Below are positions 22,801 through 32,505 of a stretch of 64,000 bases of DNA, one piece after another (position 1 is the stretch's first letter; every line of letters begins with the position of its first letter). The translations under genes were made by a program, and so were the position numbers. Below the pieces are notes generated by a model. The model ran no database searches, had not been told where the DNA came from, and was given only the letters and a program-made list of their open reading frames with translations. The DNA is from Ectocarpus siliculosus (lineage: Eukaryota; Sar; Phaeophyceae; Ectocarpales; Ectocarpaceae), in assembly GCA_000310025.1 (NCBI GenBank), contig FN648470.1:82552-146551 (forward strand). The letters are read 5' to 3'.

Positions 22801-25800
22801 GAGCCACTGCCAGTGACTCATAAGCCCGGCGCGCGTCCTGTCAGGGCGGAGGCGAACGCCCCCGCAAAGGCTAAGCGGCGGCTCTGGTTGCCATTTGCAT
22901 GGTCGTGAGAACTCGGCGGTTTGGGTGAGTCCGGGCATGGCGGTGCCAAGCCAGGCTGTGGAAGAGTTTCTATTGGTGAGTTGATTGCTTTAGGGCAAAT
23001 CCGCAGTGTAAGAAAAGATGCCCAATGTCATGCCCAACCAGGAGGCGCCGATGTACGTGCTAAATCGGCGCGTATTGTTCCGGAAAAATTATCTGCTGCA
23101 AGGGTACTGACAGACGCCGTACGCGGAGAGTGCGCGCGAACTTTTCACCATCGTCACACCGGAAGGGCTATCTATCTACACCAACACGCGTCCTGCAAGG
23201 GGTGCAAAGCGCGATGGGGCACTTTCAAGCAGTGACGACGGAAGTTATGTAGGGACTGAACTGCGCGGTCTGGGTCAATGACATAAAATGGTGGGGTATC
23301 GACGAGACTGATCTGCTGAATACTCTGGACGAGACCCTTCGACGTCTGGAGGACAAGAGTACTTTCGCCGGTGCGTGCAAGTCTTTTCATTGATACGAAG
23401 ATCAGGTGGCGTGCCAAGGTGTACTCTCGTGGACAGGCGGCCCACGATTCCGCGCGTCTAAAGGGATCGGCCGACATGAGTAGGCCTGAGACGGCTGGAG
23501 AACTGATGCAATGTTTTGCAAGCGGTTATCTGGTTCCGGACATCGCTGCCGCGGCTGGCGGAGGTGGTGGAACCTCTGCGACGCTTGATGGAGAAGCACA
23601 TGGCGTTGGCGCCGCGTCGGACGTTGAGGATTGCATCTTATCGTGCGAGTAAGAGTAAGCCGTGGACTGCCGCCATGGTTATTGTGCGATAAATAGTGAG
23701 GCGTGGACTGCCGCCATGGTTGTGGCGTGGACATGGCACAAGATTTGGTAGGGTCCCATCCGAAGATTGGCGTGCTGTGCTGATGTTTCCCGATGCGTCT
23801 CAAAAGCATTGGGGTAGTTTCTTGACGGAGGTGCCGCAGGAAGAGCTTGGGCGCGGAGCGCCCGTGGAAGATATGACCCACGAGCCGCTCGCTTTCATCA
23901 GCCGTACCTTCAAGGGTTCTCACATGAGGTGGGCCACTGTTGACAACGAACGTACGTACCTGCTATGGGGTGGTGTGGGTGTATACACCGACCAACACAT
24001 TCTCGCAAATAATTTCAATCCGGATGCGTGCGTGTCGTCGTTGCCCAAGACAACTGCCCAGCGTCTGGAGGAGTGGGACATGGTATTGGCGCAGTTCCAC
24101 TACTCCCATCATGGGGACTTCAAAAAGACCTACACCAACGTATCATTGTTTCGACGCGTATGGGAGGCGCAGGACATCGGCGTACGGTGGCACCTTTGCA
24201 ACAATTACAATAGTGCTGTTGATTCCGCATGGAGAGTGAGGTGAAAGAGTTTGACAGCGCCTGCATTGTGGAGATTCGAGGGCTCCAACGCCGCTTGCAA
24301 AATAGTGCATGTTGCAAAACCGGAGTATTGGACATCGGCCAGAGTGGCCCGTTGGATGTCGACGGTTTGGATGAGGAATTGGATTCAAACACATACTAGT
24401 GGTGATGAATGATCCTAGAAATTTTGTGTGGTAAGGGCCAACGGAGTCATGCATGGCCGCTCCAACAGCCAAGATTTTGCTGAATTGGTGGACAACTTTG
24501 GGTGTTCCGCAGATGTGGGTCAGCGATACCGCACCTCATTTCAAGAACCACACTCGAATAAGCTCTGAAGATTGGGACGCGACTTGCGTGAGTGGGTTGA
24601 TTTGGTCCCAGCCGTACAATGGACACTGAATAACGGTTATCGTCAACGCCTCGCGAGCACATACCATGTCATGTTTGGTGAGGCATCGCGGACTAGTTTT
24701 TCCGCGATACACATCTGCGACTGGAGAAGAGTAGCAGATACACGTGCTAGATGACGAAGGGTTGAAGCGAAATGTGATTGATGACGCGGCTGGTCAATAG
24801 GAAATGCAAAACAGATGCAGGACAGGGAAAAACAGAATCTTGGGGGAAAAACGGGGTATGCCAACCGGGGAGAGCTGCCTCATTTTGAGGTTGGTGACTT
24901 CGTAGTTGGGCACGGGTGCGTAGACCGGGCTCGACGTCAAAGCTCATGATGAAATGGACCACATGGACCGGTCCATGGAAAGTGGTCGAGGCGAAGCGAA
25001 GAGTAAGCATGTATACAAAGTGCAGAACATCGTTTCAGGAGAGGTTCATGACGTGCATGTAGCTCGGCTAAGTTTGGTTCGGATAGCGAGTTAGAAAGTG
25101 ACTTCCGAGTTAAAGCATGTGCTTCAGCATGCGTACACACAGGGCGAGGTCACCATGTCTGCTAATGTAAACATTGGTGAAGATCCTAATGGGGATGGTA
25201 ACGCTTAAGTTAAGGTGAAATGGTTCGGGTTGGAGTGCGATGAAAGTATTGTACTTGGGAGCCGTTGAAAAATACCCGGTATATGGGAACATGCTTGGCA
25301 GTTCGTAAGGCTAAAGTTGATTAAGATGGGTCTGGACCAAGGCGTTCGTGCTAGGTTGCAGACCGACCTGTAACGTTTGGCGGGTTCATGGTTTAATTAC
25401 TGTGATGTTCACGTGTAAGGAAAACGTTGTACTGGCGATATCACATGGGAGCTGCTATCATTCACAGCGCAACAGAGGACATGGCATGACGCCATGTCAG
25501 TGTCGATTGATGTGTTTTCAAGTTACCGCAGAAATCTCCTTTGAAGTGGTACATCGCTTAGGGGGTGTTGCGGAATAAAGTAGGGCACAGAACTGTTAAG
25601 GTCGTACATGATTGGTTCGCATGTAAGGTGCAGAAGAGAAAAATGCGGCATTACTTCGACGATGACATACGAAACCCTCGGCGAGGCCAGTCCTGAATAA
25701 TGAAGAGCTGTGTGGTGTATTAAACATCGGTCTCGTATTTCTGAGGCTAGGAAACTAACGAACAAACCCCCTCGATTTGGACGAGGGTTCCATAGCCCGC

Positions 25801-27429
25801 TGACATGCTAACATCGAGGTCTATCACGAGAGGACCGCGGGAGAAGAAGGTGTGCGTGTATCGTGTGTGCGGGGATGCCTCCAACAGAGATAATTGGCCA
25901 TTAACGTTCCGGGGTCCGATTGCCCCCGTTGCGATATAGTGTTAATTTCGGAAAGTTTGGTATACACACCTTCGGAGTTGCCCGGGAATGCTCTTGTTAT
26001 TGTCCATCGACCCCAGAGGCGTTCTACAAGGATACTACGAACGGCCCTAGATTTCACAAACGATTCGTGCCACTTACAAACTGAAGTCCGAACAATGAAG
26101 GGAAGAATCCAAGACCAGCCTGGAAGTGCACATGCCCGCCGGCTACGGCACCATTCCCAACACCATCTTCGCCTGTTGGGCCAGCTCCACCTCCCCCTCC
26201 AACATCAAAACCACCTGTAAAGGCGTTGGCGTGCCTCAGTCTTGCTGCCTGAGGACGTTCTGCTTCCGGCCGACTAGGAACACCATCACGTTCGGTGGGT
26301 TTTGTCCTGCCAAAAAAGAGGTGCGCGCAATGTTGCATTTCTTCCCGATTTGAGTCCCCTTCAGCACAATACTGCCAAAAAGCAAAACCCACGCGCGCCT
26401 TCAAGTCGTTCACAAGCGGTCAGTGGAGGATGAACCTATTTCTGTTCGCCTCTACATGCCTTGCAAATTAAGCGCAGGTTGAGCGGAATCCCGTTTCTGG
26501 GATACAACTACTCAAGCCTTGTGTACGTAGAGCCTGGCAACGAAGTGATCATGATTGAAACCGTGAGGCTCCCACTTGGGACCCATAGCCATCGGAAGAT
26601 TTAGGTCGGCAAATGCATCAAGCAGAGACAAGTTACGCTAAGATATGTTGGAATCCAACCCAAGGTGGTAACGCGTCTCTAATGGAAGATGCCTTAAATT
26701 GAAACATCAATGTACGTCAAATACTTCCAAGGGATCGACACCGCATCCGACTCGAGACTGTCACAGGATTGGACGGGAGGTATGACCAGTGTTACCATCC
26801 CTACCTCGGATCTACGCTTTCCGCCCCTCTGCCGTAAAGAGGAATAACGTTGCTAGCTGTGACCCCGGCCTTGCACACCGGACATTCCGTTTGGTTGGTG
26901 TTGAGCCACTGCAGGACGAATGCGTCATGTCCCGAACACGGAGACAAGGCAGGGGAAGACGGGCCGCGCAATCAAGAGATCATGTGAACGAAGGCCTCTA
27001 CCCGACTATCTGAGACCAGAAAACAAGCCAGACCGGATTGGTGGGAGTGAACACTTCCATCATGGTGATACCCCTAGCAAAGTATCGTACTCAGAATACG
27101 GATCACGTGATGAAACACTCGATGACAGCTGAGGGAAGCAGGCACAACACATGTGGCTGGTCCTTACGTGCTCGACTACTATCGCGAGGTGGAGGTGTTC
27201 GGACACCAAACATGACCACGTTGAACATTTGGCTGCTTGCACCCTGCGTAGCGTAGCAGACATGATATGAACATCAGGCAGTTCGAGCGGTTTGAGACCC
27301 TGCACCGCACGATCACACTACCTACCCGATACAAGCACGGCCAGCAAAACAGATGGCCACATCGCGTCACCACGGGCTCCCTCACTCCATCCAGGCAAAT
27401 GTTGCATTCGAAGTATGAATCTTCTTCAC
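10220..27429 (-). CDS. RNF185: Membrane RING E3 ubiquitin ligase, RNF5/RNF185/RMA type
   Basis: Exons on the minus strand are 27429-27326, 26908-26805, 26306-26078 and 10426-10220, with matching phases and GT-AG introns. The first two give a C3HC4 RING: CNIC, then [11 protein letters not shown], then CPVC across the first junction (donor CGG|GTAGGT, next codon TGG). After the RING comes IPLYGRG, a hallmark of the RNF5/RNF185 group. A Pro/Arg and Gly-rich linker follows, then [10 protein letters not shown], then a C-terminal hydrophobic helix ([18 protein letters not shown]) ending at the stop. Family members sit in the ER membrane and ubiquitinate misfolded membrane proteins. About 214 residues are covered. 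The short N-terminal exon with the start codon was not found; the 5' exon edge at 27429 assumes use of the CAG at that point. The last intron is 15,651 bp. Assignment to RNF185 rather than RNF5 or plant RMA is not resolvable. Confidence 0.88.
11850..12168 (-). mobile_element. tRNA-derived SINE, copy A
   Basis: On the minus strand the head contains an A box (tggtctagttgg) and a B box (ggtccgaatcc) about 40 bases apart, as in a tRNA-derived promoter. The body runs through gtgtacac, and tgtgaccacgg lies near the 3' end, which finishes in gaagacaaaaaaa. Copy B at 17599-17935 has the same order. The tail shares motifs with the (CAA)n-tailed family. Confidence 0.8.
12664..12778 (-). repeat. (CAA)n-tailed SINE-like repeat
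   Basis: On the minus strand it starts gtgaccacgg, passes a tggac...tactgag region and ends gtgaagacagcaacaacaac. It is about 115 bp and matches the copies at 15393, 33710 and 42719. Confidence 0.75.
13175..13462 (+). repeat. Family X repeat copy
   Basis: It carries tttcaatatccgtgggtggg, the gatctcgagctacagtgtaaa block, and the gttgaacagcgaaagagggt block followed by a T run. The order is the same as at 6118 and 14370. Confidence 0.7.
14040..14330 (+). repeat. Family Y repeat copy
   Basis: The blocks are cctgcggtgggcc, cgagagtgagtg, gggtcccaacaacatcgaac and ggctgctgcatgtgaggcga. The same series occurs at 14880-15260 and 19650-20010, and inverted at 18310-18610. It lies next to family X copies, suggesting one larger composite unit. 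Confidence 0.65.
14370..14725 (+). repeat. Family X repeat copy with duplicated ends
   Basis: The repeat end agcttcagtctcat is present twice (14384 and 14420), and the phrase tagcccgacctggtct is duplicated near 14480-14510. It otherwise follows the family X block order. Confidence 0.65.
14880..15260 (+). repeat. Family Y repeat copy
   Basis: The copy holds cctgcggtgggcc, then the ggggtcccaaaaacatcgaa and gctgctgcatgtgaggcgat blocks. It is one of four copies in the 14-20 kb mosaic. Confidence 0.6.
15393..15535 (-). repeat. (CAA)n-tailed SINE-like repeat with long tail
   Basis: The minus-strand 3' end is an uninterrupted run of about 14 CAA triplets with one variant triplet. It is preceded by gtgaagac and, at the 5' end, gtgaccacgg. 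The length is about 143 bp. A long clean tail suggests a fairly recent copy. Confidence 0.8.
15672..15900 (+). repeat. Family X repeat copy (truncated)
   Basis: It starts attctgaagctcttctgaag, then has tcatcgttcgatatccgt and joins directly to the aatcgcaaatcatgaccc block, skipping the middle third seen at 6118. Confidence 0.6.
16548..16768. mobile_element. Diverged copy of GACACAAGATA-type MITE
   Basis: The left end is gtagatgacatatgtaagat and the right end gttgtgatatataatgtcc. The interior (cctcgattactccacagcag, then tcctcgtcgtcgtgga) matches the copies at 48599, 49769 and 62083. It is more diverged than those. Confidence 0.55.
17395..17590 (-). repeat. Family X repeat copy
   Basis: The inverted orientation shows ggcgccatgagatttgcact at the right end, and the ggaggtggaagct and gcggaccctc blocks. 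A tRNA SINE abuts it at 17599. Confidence 0.55.
17599..17935 (-). mobile_element. tRNA-derived SINE, copy B
   Basis: The minus-strand head reads gtcgccccggtggtctagtt, with the A box tggtctagttgg and B box ggttcgaatcc. The body matches copy A. It ends gtgaagacaaaaacaaataa, followed by an A/T-rich tail of TAATAA units. RNA polymerase III transcription is expected for the class, not shown here. Confidence 0.85.
17985..19490 (-). repeat. Inverted block of family X, Y and Z repeats
   Basis: Minus-orientation copies run X (17985-18130), Y (18310-18610), Z (18690-18900 and again 18905-19160) and X (19190-19490). The Z copies are tandem. This block is broadly the reverse complement of the order seen at 13-15 kb and faces a plus-strand Y copy at 19650. 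Confidence 0.6.
19650..20010 (+). repeat. Family Y repeat copy with (TC)n microsatellite
   Basis: It carries the acctgcggtgggcc, gggtcccaacaacatcgaac and gctgctgcatgtgaagcgat blocks. A nearly pure CT microsatellite at 19740-19802 interrupts it. Confidence 0.65.
20640..20830 (+). repeat. Degenerate short direct repeats (AATTGAGTG)
   Basis: Units resembling aaattgagtg followed by a tgatgag or agtgagg block recur near 20643, 20699, 20738 and 20800. The copies are too diverged to define a clean period. Confidence 0.35.
22960..23500 (+). pseudogene. Reverse transcriptase fragment of Ty3/gypsy relic
   Basis: Across three frames one can read [12 protein letters not shown], then [10 protein letters not shown], then [11 protein letters not shown]. 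The second corresponds to the catalytic palm motif, where the family has two adjacent aspartates. Here the first is Asn. Several frameshifts interrupt the domain. Confidence 0.75.
23696..24244 (+). pseudogene. RNase H fragment of Ty3/gypsy relic
   Basis: The open frame includes [45 protein letters not shown] and [14 protein letters not shown]. These are the ordered landmarks of gypsy RNase H, with the catalytic Asp in PDAS, the Glu in DNE and the Asp in YTDQ. It is the best preserved part of the element. Confidence 0.8.
24420..25100 (+). pseudogene. Integrase and tail fragments of Ty3/gypsy relic
   Basis: The frame reads [20 protein letters not shown] and then PHFKNH, the second-Asp region of the DDE core. 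Further on is VQWTLNNG. Downstream, in other frames, are [17 protein letters not shown] and [20 protein letters not shown], typical of the segment leading into a chromodomain. Stops break it up. Confidence 0.7.
25100..26077. other. No gene recognised
   Basis: This is probably the decayed 3' part of the gypsy element plus intron. I could not find a terminal repeat. The reading frames are short and unrelated to known domains. Confidence 0.4.
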
Positions 27430-28130
27430 CTGGATCCAGGAGTAGGGAGAATAATGCGTGGTTGAGGTCAGAGCTCCAGTGGGAACGTTGATACGCCGAA
27501 CACCAACTCCACGGAAATCCAGTACTATTCTTTGGGGAGTGGGAAAGACAGGTAATACTGGATAGAGGTCAGAACGACATGATTTGATGGGTTTGACTGA
27601 TTTCGGAGAAGACCAAAGAAGCACCAAAAGATCCGTGAGATGCCACAGAGCAACGGTTGGCGCTTGTCTCGAACCGCATATGAGACCGCGTATCAAGCAA
27701 TCTTACAAGTACCTCCACACAATCTGGGTCCATACTGTACGATTCACGATCCACTGTGAGCTTCTTCTGAAGACCAGCAGTTCCAGGGGATAGGTCTGTG
27801 ACGGCGCGTATAGCGGTGGATCGTGAACGGTATGACCGTGTGGACCCAGCCTTGCGGACTGTTCGGACAAACTAGGTAGCGCTGACGTCTACAAGAAGTT
27901 CGTCGTGGCGACCGAACGAAGCCTTCGACAGCACGACCCCAGCAACCGATCTGGGCGTGCCAACGCGCATGCAGCGGCTCCATGATGTCTTCTACTGGAT
28001 TGTGTGCCAAGGGCGGGACTCCGCACGCCGGAAAGGTCGCTCTCGATTTTCGGCTCCTAGGAATATTGTGTGAGAACATGAACATTGTGTCAGAAAACTC
28101 AAGAAGTTCGCTTTTGGCCGGCATTTGACT
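27430..28130. other. Likely 5' region of the RING ligase
   Basis: The missing first exon of the minus-strand RING gene could lie here or further upstream. The frame continues open upstream of 27429 for about 20 codons ([12 protein letters not shown]), but no ATG with a clear promoter was found. An inverted repeat of about 40 bases (27738-27755 against 27815-27845) contains ttcacgatccac and gtggatcgtgaa. Confidence 0.35.
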
Positions 28131-28880
28131 CTTTCGACCGGACTGTCGGTTTCGTCTGCGTTATTTGGATGATCGAGATGTCAATGCCGAAAATCCGGAA
28201 CGTAGCTTGCCCGGGCGGGTGGGTGCAGGCAGCTGTCGGGATGTGACCGCATCTCCCCAATAGAGCGGTTCGGGCGACACCATCAACAACAGCAACGCTA
28301 TAGGGGGAGAATAAGCACAGAAACCGCTGTATACAACAGTCGCACCGCGTACATGAACACCTTTTACTGCTACTGTCGAGTTCCTCTTCATTCAGCGATA
28401 ATACAGTTGATGCGCGGCGGGCTTTCTGCTGCTTGCACGAGGCGTTGTTTCGAATCCTCGAGGTATTACACTGTAGGTCAAGAAGACACACAAACGCGTT
28501 GTATGTTTATATTTCGAGCGTTTCAAAGTTGTAATCTTGCTCGTGAGAGCGTGACCAGGCACAGCTTCACGGGCACTGAAGAACGCAACCATAATAAACC
28601 TTTGTTGCTGTGATGCATGCCAACCTTCCCTTTCCTTGGAATGGCGCACAGACTACTATCACCGATTCGGTTTTCCGTCGGGGTAAAGAGGTGAAACTTT
28701 TGCTGCGACGCCAAACAAATTGGTCATGTCGGCAGGTTCGATGCCACATCCAAATGTCTCAAAAGCTTCCATACGTGTGGTGTGGAACTCGTTCTATCCC
28801 GAGGTCGTTATGTCTGTCCCACACACGATCGCAGGATAGCACACTTTGTTGGTGCTTGGGGCAAAGAACATCATGAGCAA
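28130..28880 (+). repeat. Dispersed ~750-bp repeat, copy 1
   Basis: It matches 30850-31095 (first third) and 31765-32300 (rest). Shared blocks include the ccggactg...cggtttc start, gcgtaca, atacagttgatgc, cggcgggctttctgctg, gctgtgatg and gcaggttcgatgccaca. No coding region is evident. Confidence 0.55.
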
Positions 28881-29284
28881 CCACCATAGCGTTTTCGCCT
28901 GCCTCTCCCTTCCATCCACCCCATCAAGACAAAAAAAAATCACAGAAACAATACAGGTGTACAGAGAACAAGCGGCAACCATCAGCAGGATGTGGAGATG
29001 CGGTGGAAAAAATGGATGCACCCAGGGGTGTGCACAGAAGCCAGCACCCACACCCTTGACAACCCCCAAAACACCAGATGCAGTGGGGCAAAAGGGTTGA
29101 AAGGGCCCAGGTTCGAACCCCTGACTTAGTCCACTACAAGCGCATGTTCTGTCCCTCAACCGGCAACCAGTAGTATGCAGTGAAGGCAATTACGGCACTC
29201 CCACACAACACATTCTCTCCGTAGGCCGAGGCATGAAACCGGCTAAGAATTATAACGCTAACCCTAACCCCAAACCCACAAGAT

Positions 29285-29475
29285 AGGGGCAGTGTTGGCG
29301 CTGGGTGGCTAAGTTCTAGGTTGATGTGCCGGCATTGGCGCTAGGTTGGTGTTGGTGGAAAAAATCTAGGTTGTGATTGCTTTAACAGGCGCTAGGTTGG
29401 CACTGACGCGATCACTCTAGGTTGGTTCTTGATTTGGGTAGGTGCTAGGTTGGTGGTGCTTGGAGTTGACCTAGG
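29285..29475 (+). repeat. Degenerate array of (g/t)CTAGGTTG units
   Basis: The core ctaggttg recurs at least six times (about 29315, 29340, 29365, 29391, 29417 and 29447) with T/G-rich spacers. It follows a short ctaaccctaacccc stretch that is too small to call telomeric. Confidence 0.55.
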
Positions 29476-30849
29476 TCGTACTTGGGTGCTAAACGGTGCT
29501 CGTGCAGGTCTGTATTGGCGGGACTGCCAAGTGTGGGTGCATCGCTTTTGTGCACTCCCCTGCGCCTATTCGAGATGTGGAGTTCGTGTAATGATCGGTA
29601 CCTAAAGAACGCGCTGTTTTATGTTTGGGTCACCAGCAAAGAGAGAGAGGTATTTGCGGGTAAGGTTTCTCACATCGTGTTAACATATTTCAGGCAGAAA
29701 TGGTCGTCGTCTGCTTTCACTAGAAAATAGAGTACCCTCAAATATGTTTTAACTAGAAAATAGAGCCCCCTCATTTTTTTCCCCCTCCGAAGCATGCACG
29801 TCCAGGCACGCGCAACCGCCGTGGCAAAGGCCGACACATGTCCCAACTGATTGACAGCATAGAGCACAGAAGTGCATCGCACGTCGGTCGTACTTGCAGA
29901 CCTACCGCAAGCGAATGAGGGGGCTAAGCGCTGTAGCACACACGTATTTACAGCAGTAGCAGCACGCTTGATACAGCACACAGCAGTACGCGACAGCAAG
30001 CTCAAAAGATCGGCCTGCAGATAGATAGATGACAGCAGCATGCAGCAGCAGCAGCGCAGATTTGACCTGTGTCGCCTCCCTCGCTTAGTGGTGCTGCCGA
30101 CAGCAACCAACCGGCTCGGACAGTCGAACCCGACCTCCTATTATGTGTGCCTTTAGGTGCCCTTGGTCCACATCAGTCTCGTGTGCTGCTGTGCTGGTTA
30201 TCTCGTGTGTTTTCTACGTGTGTTATGTGCTGTTGCCGTTGTGCTACGGTCTTTCGGGGGATTCCCGCTCGGCGGTGTGGCCATCAACCAATCATCTGTC
30301 TCTGTCCTACATGCTGTCCTACATAATCGACATGTGATTGATGGGAGGACGGGTATCTACCCGGTTCTGGATGTTCTATTTTTAGTTGTTCCGGTCCAAA
30401 ATAAAAGTTGCCCTACGTACGTATGGGTGCTCTGCCTCGAGGTTACCACTACCGGGGCGACTGCCAACGTACTTCACGAAAAAACGTAAATGTATCGACC
30501 ATTGCCGTACCGAATGCAGTATTGATTGGTGACGCGCGTGTTGGTTGTTGTATGGGATGAATGCTTTGAACACGAAGTTTGCATTACCCACGAAATAAAA
30601 TGCTGGAGAGGTCCCAACTACAATAGTCTAAATGATTGACAGCATCGACCATAGCCTAACAGAAAACGTCGGCCGTTCTCGCACACCTACTCGACCTCTA
30701 TCATGTTATGGCCCCGCCGCCCACTTGGGGCGGCGGGGGCGATGCTTCACCCTAGTACTGTTTCAATGCTAGGGATATGATGTGGGCTGGAACCCACTCC
30801 CAAGGGGGGAAGCTTGTAGCGTACGCATGAACTTGGATTTCGGCCAGTG

Positions 30850-31095
30850 TACTACTCTTTCCGCCGGACTGCCGGTTTCACCTGCATTGTTCGAGTCATC
30901 GGGATGCCACCGCCCAAGAATTGGGCGCCCAATTTGCATCTCCCCCGAAAGAGCGGGTTCGGTTGACACCAACAACAACAATAGGAGGGGGAGCACACCC
31001 ACAACCGCCGCGATACAGCAGTTGCATCGCGTACACACACACCAGTGCACCAGTGCTTTTCAGTTCTTCATCGGCAGCGATACAGTTGCTATGCT
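30850..31095 (+). repeat. Dispersed ~750-bp repeat, copy 2, first part
   Basis: It corresponds to 28140-28400 and contains ccgccggactgccggtttca, the caccaacaacaaca stretch and gcgatacagttgctatgc at the right edge. The remaining part of the repeat resumes at 31765. Confidence 0.5.
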
Positions 31096-31605
31096 TCCAC
31101 AAGAGCATCTAGAGGTGGTCTAAATAGTGTTGAACGTGCACGGTCGGTTCGGTTCGGTTCTCTCTCCGGAGGATTTTTTCCCTGGGATTTATTACCAGTT
31201 GAAAGCGATCTACTTCCTTCATGTAGGTCGTGAGTAAACAAACTTCGGTTTGAACGTCGACGAGGGAAGGGGATGGCTGAACCCTTCTCGCGATAAAAAC
31301 TAAGGCAAGCACCGCAGGGGGAAAGGTGGGGCAATAAAACAAGAACACAAAATGAAAAAAGCTTTTGACCCGGCTGATACGTCAACCGGCGCCAGAATTG
31401 AACGGACGAACACACATACACCGTGTTGAGTTGCACTAAATAGCCAGTTATCAATCGTTAAGAATCATAAAAAAAACGGTGCTAGTCTCAGCAAGCAGCT
31501 ATCAGGCACACAGCTGCAGCGGCAGGCACGCACAGCCAGAAAACGCCATTAACCTTCCCTGTTTAGCAGTTCTTTAGCGAAAATATAAGGAAACATAAAA
31601 TACAA

Positions 31606-31760
31606 ACACAGAAAGACTACCCATTCGACACATGACCACAGTCGAACGGGATGTGTTCAAGTCTTTACCGTGAATGGAGGGAAACGGGCTGGGTACTGGG
31701 CTTATTTGGAGTCTGTTTAAGCCTATACACTGAAAACAAATTATCAGTGATGCCAGCAGG
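31606..31760 (+). repeat. R200 repeat copy
   Basis: Block order: acaaacacagaaagactacc, then cacagtcgaacgggatgtg, gggaaacgggctgggtactg, ttatttggagtctg and cagtgatgccagcaggtg. This is the uninterrupted reference copy for the interrupted ones at 33612 and 33950. Confidence 0.7.
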
Positions 31761-31764
31761 TGAA

Positions 31765-32300
31765 AATACAGTTGATGCTCGGCGGGCTTTCTGCTGTTGT
31801 GAGATATACATACATTTGTTTTACCTTCCTTCGGGGTATATATCAAATATCAAGAAGAGAACGGCCGGTGCTACTCAAAGAACGACAGTTTGATTGTTGA
31901 TGTTTCTATTTTTCAAAGTTTTGAATGCAGGAGAGCAGCCATCAGGCACAACACCTCACAACACACCTCATACAAAACCGTTCTTGCTGTGATGTATGCC
32001 GACCTGCCCTTTCCTTCGCATGGCGCATAGAATATACCTCATCGACTGAATTTATTTCGGGGTAACGAGGGGGTAACGAAATGATGAGAGATGACACAAA
32101 AATAACGACATGCTACATTGTGAGCAGGTTCGATGCCACAAGCAATTTCTCAGCAGCGCCACGTTTGCGTGTGAGTGGGGTATGTGACGTGTGGCCACCG
32201 GTGTGTGCGTAAGAAACTTGCTTCGAGAGGTTATGCCCCACGCGATCGCACGAAAGCACACCTTTTTTCCCCTTGGGGAAAAGATTGGGGCAAATAACGT
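31765..32300 (+). repeat. Dispersed ~750-bp repeat, copy 2, remainder
   Basis: It begins aaatacagttgatgctcggc and matches 28395-28880 through gcaggttcgatgccaca and the cgatcgca block. Confidence 0.5.
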
Positions 32301-32404
32301 TTGTGTGCTCCTCCCTCGCATCCATTCCCACCATAAAATACAACAAAAATCACAACAAACCGGCGCCACCGTTGCCAGCGAACACCGTACATTTTTCCCA
32401 TCCC

Positions 32405-32505
32405 ATGAGAGCCTGGTCCGGTGAGAACCCAGCGTGCTCCGTCCCGGCTTTGTAGGGATGCGAGGTCAATGGTCTAACGACTACGGCATGCACGACTATG
32501 AGTAC
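32405..32505 (-). repeat. Short dispersed repeat also at 49990-50095
   Basis: On the minus strand tactcatagtcgtgcatgcc runs on through gtcgttagaccattgacctc to gagttctcaccggac. The same order occurs on the plus strand at 49988-50090, and a diverged copy lies at 55775-55845. Confidence 0.65.

Larger units (their letters stand above)
22129..25100 (+). mobile_element. Dead Ty3/gypsy retrotransposon with chromodomain-type tail
   Basis: Fragments appear in the normal pol order: protease-like (about 22250-22500), reverse transcriptase (about 22960-23500), RNase H (23780-24130), integrase core (24450-24740) and a post-integrase domain (24885-25095). Frames shift between and within domains and stops are common, so it cannot be functional. 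No pair of long terminal repeats was found, so the true limits are unknown. It lies in the last intron of the RING ligase in the opposite orientation. Confidence 0.8.
10427..26077 (-). other. 15.65-kb repeat-filled last intron of the RING ligase
   Basis: The intron begins GTAAGT (minus strand, at 26077) and ends CTCAG (at 10427). It contains the two tRNA-type SINEs, most of the family X/Y/Z repeat mosaic and the dead Ty3/gypsy element, the last on the opposite strand. No N gap lies inside. I saw no host exon between the two ends. At 10430-11850 and 20400-22100 I see nothing identifiable beyond degenerate short repeats. Confidence 0.7.

Noticed and set aside
22287..22938. Minus-strand frames of 141 and 206 codons opposite the gypsy relic
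   Set aside because: They are antisense shadows of the retrotransposon protease and linker region.
29095..29175. Possible tRNA gene on the minus strand (caggggttcgaacctggg)
   Set aside because: It has a B box and a D-arm-like ggttgag, but the acceptor stem does not pair and no clear anticodon loop is seen. It may be a SINE head, which I cannot support with a second copy.
29245..29280. Telomere repeat
   Set aside because: Only two CTAACCC-like units. Too short to call.
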